DNA of 64,000 nucleotides, taken from the NCBI RefSeq assembly GCF_027925445.1, contig NZ_AP027149.1, positions 2,554,501-2,618,500 on the forward strand, written 5' to 3'. Shown here one piece after another: positions 59,706 through 64,000 of this stretch. The first letter of the stretch is position 1, and each line of letters begins with the position of its first letter. The stretch comes from Methylocystis bryophila (GTDB lineage Bacteria; Pseudomonadota; Alphaproteobacteria; Rhizobiales; Beijerinckiaceae). The notes under the pieces were generated by a model. That model saw only the letters and a list, made by a program, of their open reading frames with translations. It did no database searches and was not told where the DNA came from. Both the position numbers and the translations under genes were made by a program.

Positions 59706-62700
59706 CTAACCCCCGAATGTCGCCCGGGCGCGCTGCCACCAGCCGCCCTTTTTGGGCGCGGACGGGTCCGCTTCGGTGATGACCACCTCCGAGCGCGCGG
59801 CGTGGCTCTGCGCGGGCTGCTCGTCCACCTCTGCGGCGGCGTCGATCTCGATGGGCGCCGACTCTCGGGCTGTCTCGGGCTCGGGCAGGGGCGTCTCGAT
59901 CGTCTTGACTTCCTGCGGAGCCTCGGGAGCCGACTCTACCGCTATAGCCTCCTGCGCCGGCTCCGCCGCTGCGGCCACCTGCGCAGGCGACTCCAAAGGC
60001 TCCTCGCCGCGCGGCTCTTCGGTCACGGCTTCTGCGGCGACGGGCTCACCCTCAGGGAGAGCCTGCGGATTGCGGTACTCGGGGGCTAGCGGCGTGGAGC
60101 GGGTCCAGCGCCCGGGGCCGCGGCCGCGCCCGCGCGTGGGCCGGCGGGTCTCGCCGTCTGCGGTGGGCTGACCCGCGAGCTGAGCCATAAAGGCCAGCCC
60201 CTCATCGGAAGGTTGCGCCTGTTCATCCCGCTGAAGCTGCTCCGGATAGGCTTCGGGAGCTTCGCCAAGGTTCGCAGCAAAGTCGTCTCGACCGCTGCCG
60301 CGTCCCCGTCGTCGGCGTCTCCGGCGCGAGCGGGGCTGAGCGTCGGCGTCCTCTTCGTCGCCCTCGGCGCCGCCCGCCGCGAGCTCGGCCTCCTCGGGCT
60401 CTTCAGACGCTCTCGGACGCCCTTCGGCCATGGGGGATCTCGCTTCGGCAAAGTCCACCGTGGTTTCCGCTTCCTCGGCTTCCTCCTGAGCGAGCTCGGG
60501 CGGCAGGGAATCGACGCGCAAATGCTGCGGCGAAGGCCTCGCCCGCAAACCGCTGGCCGGTTCGCCGCGCTCCAGCGCATGGTAATTCGCGCCCGTGAGC
60601 GAGTCGTCAGCGGCGACCATGATGTGCACGCCGAAGCGGTGCTCCATGGCCTGCAGATGCGCGCGCTTCTGGTTCAAGATGTAGAGTGCGACAGGCGAGC
60701 GTGTGCGCAGCACGACGTCATGCGCAGCGCTGCGGACGAGCGCCTCCTCGAGCACGCGCAGCACATGCAGCGCGATCGAGGCCGTCGAGCGAATCGTGCC
60801 GGCGCCCGCACAATGCGGGCAGGGCGCGGTGGAACCCTCGACGACACCCGCCCGGATACGCTGGCGCGACATCTCCAGCAGGCCGAAATGCGAGATGCGC
60901 CCAACCTGAATGCGCGCGCGATCGTTCTTCAGCGCCTCCTTGATTCTGCGCTCGACCGAACGATTGTTGCGGCTCTCCTCCATGTCGATGAAGTCGACGA
61001 CGATGAGGCCCGCGAGGTCACGTAAGCGCAGCTGGCGCGCGACCTCGTCGGCGGCCTCGAGATTGGTGCGTAGCGCCGTGTCCTCGATGTTGTGCTCGCG
61101 CGTGGAGCGTCCCGAGTTCACGTCGATCGCGACGAGCGCCTCGGTCTGGTTGATGACGAGATAGCCGCCCGACTTCAGCGTGACCTGATTGGAGAACATC
61201 GCGTCGAGCTGGGCTTCCACGCCGGCCTCCGCGAAGATCGGCGTCGGCTCGCGGTAGAGCTTGACGTTGCGGGCATGGCTCGGCATCAGCATGCGCATGA
61301 AGGCCTGGGCCTCGCGGTGCGCCTCCGCTCCCGCGACGAGAACCTCGTCGATGTCCTGTCCGTAGAGATCGCGCATAGCGCGCTTGATGAGCGAGCCTTC
61401 CTCATAGACGAGGTTCGGGGCGCTCGAGCGCAGCGTCAGCTCCCGCACGCTTTCCCACATGCGCAGCAGATATTCGAAGTCGCGCTTGACCTCGGGCTTC
61501 GTGCGGGTTGCGCCGGCTGTGCGCAGGATCACGCCCATGCCTTCCGGCACTTCGAGTTCCTGGACGATCTCTTTGAGGCGTCTGCGGTCGGCGCCGTCGG
61601 TGATCTTGCGCGAGATGCCGCCGCCGCGCGCCGTGTTGGGCATCAGCACGCAGAAGCGACCGGCGAGCGAAAGATAGGTTGTCAGCGCCGCGCCTTTGTT
61701 CCCGCGCTCTTCCTTGACTACCTGCACGAGCAGCACCTGACGCCGCTTGATTACCTCCTGGATCTTGTATTGGCGGCGCATGCGCGGGGCTCGGTAAGGA
61801 ACCTCCTCCATGGCGTCGCCGCCGATGTGCTCGACGTGCTGCTCCTCGTCTTCCGCCTCTTCCTCTTCCTCTTCCTCTTCACTTTCCGGCTCGTGTCGCG
61901 CCTCGCGCAGCCGCTGCGCGGCTTCGTCGCGTTCGTCCTGGCGGCGAGCCTTGGCTTCGTGATCCTGCTCAACCGCTTGAGGCTCGCCCTCGTCGACCGT
62001 GCCGAGCTCGATGACGCCGAAGCCCGACGGATCGACCGACAAGGTCTCGTGCTCGGCGGCGGCGGGCTCGGCCTCGGTCAGGGGCCTGTCCTCGGTCGCT
62101 TCGACCTGGGCTTCCGGGATCTGCTCGATCTCTGGCGCCGCGGCGATTTCGGCGTCGATGACCGGTTCGGGCGCCGCCGTCTCGAAAGAGGGTATCTCTA
62201 TGGCCTCTGGCGCCGCTTGGGTTGCGAACTCTTCCGAAAAGGTTGCGAGCGCTTCCGAAGACTCCGTCTCCCGCGCCTCGTTCAAACTCTCGTCTGGCGC
62301 CGCCTCGCTCAGCGTCTCGTCCGTGCGCTGGCGCTTCTCGGCTGATTCGAAACGACGGCGCCGAGAGCGCCGGCCGCGGGTCTGCTGTTGCGGCCGCGGC
62401 TCCTCGTCTTCGGCCTGAAGATGGGCGCGGTTTTCTTCTTCGAGCAGTGCGAGCCGGTCCGCGACTGGGATCTGGTAATAATCGGGATGGATCTCGGCGA
62501 AAGCCAGAAATCCGTGGCGGTTACCGCCGTAATCGACGAAGGCCGCCTGCAAGGACGGCTCGACGCGAGTCACTTTCGCGAGGTAGATATTGCCGCGGAG
62601 CGGTTTTTTATCGGCGGCTTCGAAATCGAATTCCTGGACTTTATTCCCACGCAGCACCACGACCCGGGTCTCTTCCGGGTGGGAGGCGTCGATCAGCATT

Positions 62701-62711
62701 TTGTTGGCCAT
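59706..62711 (-). CDS. rne: Ribonuclease E
   Basis: A 1001-residue endoribonuclease. The S1 domain opens GNIYLAKVTRVEPSLQAAFVDYG but is split by about 230 acidic residues (about 85-313, with a run of Glu/Asp near 278-290) before KEERGNKGAALTTYLSLAG completes it. Catalytic Asp lie in AIDVNSGRSTREHN and IVVDFIDM; the Zn-link is CPHCAGAG. The C-terminal tail is disordered, acidic, basic and Pro-rich, and serves as degradosome scaffold. ATG 62711 begins the family-typical ANKMLIDASHPEETR; a longer upstream frame is rejected. It is divergent from the amidase. Confidence 0.95.
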   Translation of the reverse strand: MANKMLIDASHPEETRVVVLRGNKVQEFDFEAADKKPLRGNIYLAKVTRVEPSLQAAFVDYGGNRHGFLAFAEIHPDYYQIPVADRLALLEEENRAHLQAEDEEPRPQQQTRGRRSRRRRFESAEKRQRTDETLSEAAPDESLNEARETESSEALATFSEEFATQAAPEAIEIPSFETAAPEPVIDAEIAAAPEIEQIPEAQVEATEDRPLTEAEPAAAEHETLSVDPSGFGVIELGTVDEGEPQAVEQDHEAKARRQDERDEAAQRLREARHEPESEEEEEEEEAEDEEQHVEHIGGDAMEEVPYRAPRMRRQYKIQEVIKRRQVLLVQVVKEERGNKGAALTTYLSLAGRFCVLMPNTARGGGISRKITDGADRRRLKEIVQELEVPEGMGVILRTAGATRTKPEVKRDFEYLLRMWESVRELTLRSSAPNLVYEEGSLIKRAMRDLYGQDIDEVLVAGAEAHREAQAFMRMLMPSHARNVKLYREPTPIFAEAGVEAQLDAMFSNQVTLKSGGYLVINQTEALVAIDVNSGRSTREHNIEDTALRTNLEAADEVARQLRLRDLAGLIVVDFIDMEESRNNRSVERRIKEALKNDRARIQVGRISHFGLLEMSRQRIRAGVVEGSTAPCPHCAGAGTIRSTASIALHVLRVLEEALVRSAAHDVVLRTRSPVALYILNQKRAHLQAMEHRFGVHIMVAADDSLTGANYHALERGEPASGLRARPSPQHLRVDSLPPELAQEEAEEAETTVDFAEARSPMAEGRPRASEEPEEAELAAGGAEGDEEDADAQPRSRRRRRRRGRGSGRDDFAANLGEAPEAYPEQLQRDEQAQPSDEGLAFMAQLAGQPTADGETRRPTRGRGRGPGRWTRSTPLAPEYRNPQALPEGEPVAAEAVTEEPRGEEPLESPAQVAAAAEPAQEAIAVESAPEAPQEVKTIETPLPEPETARESAPIEIDAAAEVDEQPAQSHAARSEVVITEADPSAPKKGGWWQRARATFGG

Positions 62712-63447
62712 GGGGGACTCGTTCTCGCCTCGCGCGCGATGGGTCGGGGCAGGGCTGGGCGAGCCTTCGTTTTGGACTCGCGGCCGCTGCCGACCGACGG
62801 CGTATCGCGCCGAAGCTGGATAGGAAGGATGGGGAGAGCCTGTCGGGGCCCATCGAGACGCCTCGCGCGCTCGTCCCCGAAACGGCATCGTTCAAGGGAT
62901 GAGGAACCGCGCTAGAATCACAGACTCGAAGCGAGATTTGACCACAAGAGCTTCTCAACTCTTGCACAATTCGCTCCAGAGCGTTCGGGCCCGAAGGCAG
63001 ATTGATCAGCGACGACGGGGCGAAGCTATGTGCGTCGTCCGTCGAAGCCGGCGGGAGATGACCGGAGCGAGCTTGCGCCCCCGGTCCGGCGACCTGCTCC
63101 GCGCCAGCGAAGCCGATCGACCGCATCGGGCGCGTCGCGGTCCAATCCGCGCGAGCTCGCCGGTAACGCGTCACGAAAGACCTTTCGGGGCGCACAAAAC
63201 CCCTTCGAAGCGACGATGCCCTCCTAGGGAGTGGCGGTCGTCGGGTGAGCGGCTCGCCGCGCGGCTCCGGGTCTCGCGGGGCGAGGGGCCGGCGCGGCGT
63301 CCTTCCCTTTTAATAGCGTCGCCGGTTCCGCGCCGCAAGCGGGCAAGCCCCTCTAACCCCCTAGAATCTGTCGAGAACTGCCAAAAGTCCTGGCGGAGCG
63401 CTAATTTTGCCGTTAAGCCTCCCTAAACCTCGGACGGGAAAAGAGCC
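62712..63447. other. Divergent rne / amidase intergenic region
   Basis: 736 nt without a supported gene; the open frames there are Arg-rich shadow. It presumably holds the long rne leader and both promoters. The repeat-like copy 6 occupies 62870-62935. AT-rich stretches around 63360-63425 are the best candidates for the amidase promoter, but no clear -35/-10 pair could be read. Confidence 0.5.
62870..62935. repeat. Modular intergenic repeat, copy 6 (degenerate)
   Basis: CTCGTCCCC...GCAT...GGGATGAG forms an imperfect stem and is followed by GGAACCGCGCTAGAATCA and CTCGAAGCG. This follows the same order as copies 1 and 4 (stem, GAATCGCGC, AAATCA, GGAGC) with more changes. Confidence 0.5.
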
Positions 63448-64000
63448 TTGATTCCAATTCTCGCCCTGGCCCGGCGCCGGGCCGCAGCCGTTCCGGCGAT
63501 TCTTTTGTCGTTCCTCATCTTCTGCGGCGGCCAGAGCCTCGCCGAAACCGCGGTGCCCGCCGCTCCAGCGGCCGTGGCGGCGGCGGACGCCAAAGTCTCG
63601 GCGATCGCCGCCAGGATCGACCGCGACGGCGCAACCACGCGCCTGATCTTCGAGCTGACGGCGCCGACGACCGCTTCAGCCTTCGCCGCGACGGGGCCGC
63701 GGATCGTCGTGGACCTTCCGGAAGTCGCCTTTCTGATCGATCCGGCGGTCGGCGCTCCCGCATCCGCTTCGCCACGGCAGCGCGGCGCGACGGCTGATTC
63801 TGAGGCCTCGCTGATTCGCTCCTTCCGCTTCGGCCGCTTCGCGCCCGGCCGCTCGCGCATCGTCATCGACCTGACGCGACCGGCGAAGGCGGGGCGCGTC
63901 GAAAGCGTCGTGCGGCCGGAGGGCGCGCGGCTGGAAATCGATCTCGTCGCCGAAAATCCCGCTGCTTTCGCTGCCGCGGTCGCCCAACGCGTCAAGGCGG
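63448..64000 (+). CDS. N-acetylmuramoyl-L-alanine amidase, N-terminal AMIN domain (3' end outside window)
   Basis: An open frame starting at TTG 63448 and running off the right edge (184 codons seen). It has a signal peptide (AVPAILLSFLIFCGG, cleavage near SLA-ET) and an AMIN domain: SAIAARIDRDGATTRLIFEL, PRIVVDLPEVAFLID, and RIVIDLTRPAKAGRVESV. The catalytic amidase domain would lie beyond the window. Amidases of this type (AmiC-like) split peptidoglycan at division and are commonly divergent from rne in alphaproteobacteria. No ATG precedes it in frame; the TTG follows AAAAGAG. Confidence 0.75.
   Translation, partial: MIPILALARRRAAAVPAILLSFLIFCGGQSLAETAVPAAPAAVAAADAKVSAIAARIDRDGATTRLIFELTAPTTASAFAATGPRIVVDLPEVAFLIDPAVGAPASASPRQRGATADSEASLIRSFRFGRFAPGRSRIVIDLTRPAKAGRVESVVRPEGARLEIDLVAENPAAFAAAVAQRVKA

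Overview
The window is a GC-rich, gene-dense chromosome segment from an alphaproteobacterium, most likely of the order Hyphomicrobiales (Rhizobiales). Support comes from a divergent phyR / nepR-ecfG general stress locus, the alphaproteobacterial RNAP-tracking gene trcR (DUF1013), the rpoN-hpf-ptsN block, rne divergent from an AMIN-domain amidase gene, an IalB-type secreted protein, an Omp25/31-type barrel, and the intergenic repeat families common in this order. The oxygen-dependent cob route and the NAD-reducing hydrogenase would suit a methylotroph or methanotroph relative, but the genus cannot be proved from the sequence. No rRNA, tRNA, CRISPR array, complete insertion sequence or prophage was seen.

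Layout. 1-7.8 kb: a methyltransferase cut by the window edge, a carboxylesterase, an SDR-DoxX/DUF2269 pair, a histidine kinase and sigma-54 response regulator pair, and an AT-richer gene for a cysteine-rich secreted protein. 7.9-13.8 kb: a czcBAC-type metal efflux operon with a palindrome just ahead of it. 13.9-27.3 kb: a Popeye-like cyclic-nucleotide-binding membrane protein, a 55-residue membrane peptide with its own ribosome binding site and terminator, an acyl-CoA synthetase, trcR, an outer-membrane barrel, an SGNH hydrolase, purMN, a Sel1 protein, an MFS pump, a small cytochrome c and two membrane proteins. 27.5-33.7 kb: hoxFUYH for an NAD-reducing [NiFe] hydrogenase, then a 3-hydroxybutyryl-CoA dehydrogenase, with the hoxW maturation protease on the opposite strand. 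33.8-38.7 kb: a GH15 glucoamylase, an IalB protein, and the general stress locus nepR-ecfG / phyR with a KGG-repeat stress protein. Sequences matching the EcfG promoter consensus precede nepR-ecfG and the KGG gene. 38.9-41.9 kb: rpoN-hpf-ptsN. 41.9-42.9 kb: a gene-poor kilobase of repeat and apparent remnants.

42.9-53.2 kb is a cobalamin riboswitch driving a tightly overlapping aerobic corrin operon: a 24-codon leader ORF, then cobW-cobN-cobG-cobH-cobI-cobJ-cobL-cobE-cobM. No cobK or cobF is present in the run. 53.2-56.5 kb holds the most unusual locus: a three-gene minus-strand operon for a patatin-like phospholipase, a SLOG-like Rossmann protein and a protein joining a deoxyribosyltransferase-like domain to a TPR-like region (ASK/DUF4071-like). 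This combination resembles nucleotide-signalling conflict (anti-phage) systems but has no recognisable CD-NTase. 56.7-64 kb: an aminotransferase, an AT-richer class III adenylate cyclase, rne with a large acidic insertion inside its S1 domain, and the start of an amidase gene that runs off the window.

At least six intergenic copies of a modular, hairpin-forming repeat, plus one inverted pair of a second family, are spread through the window.
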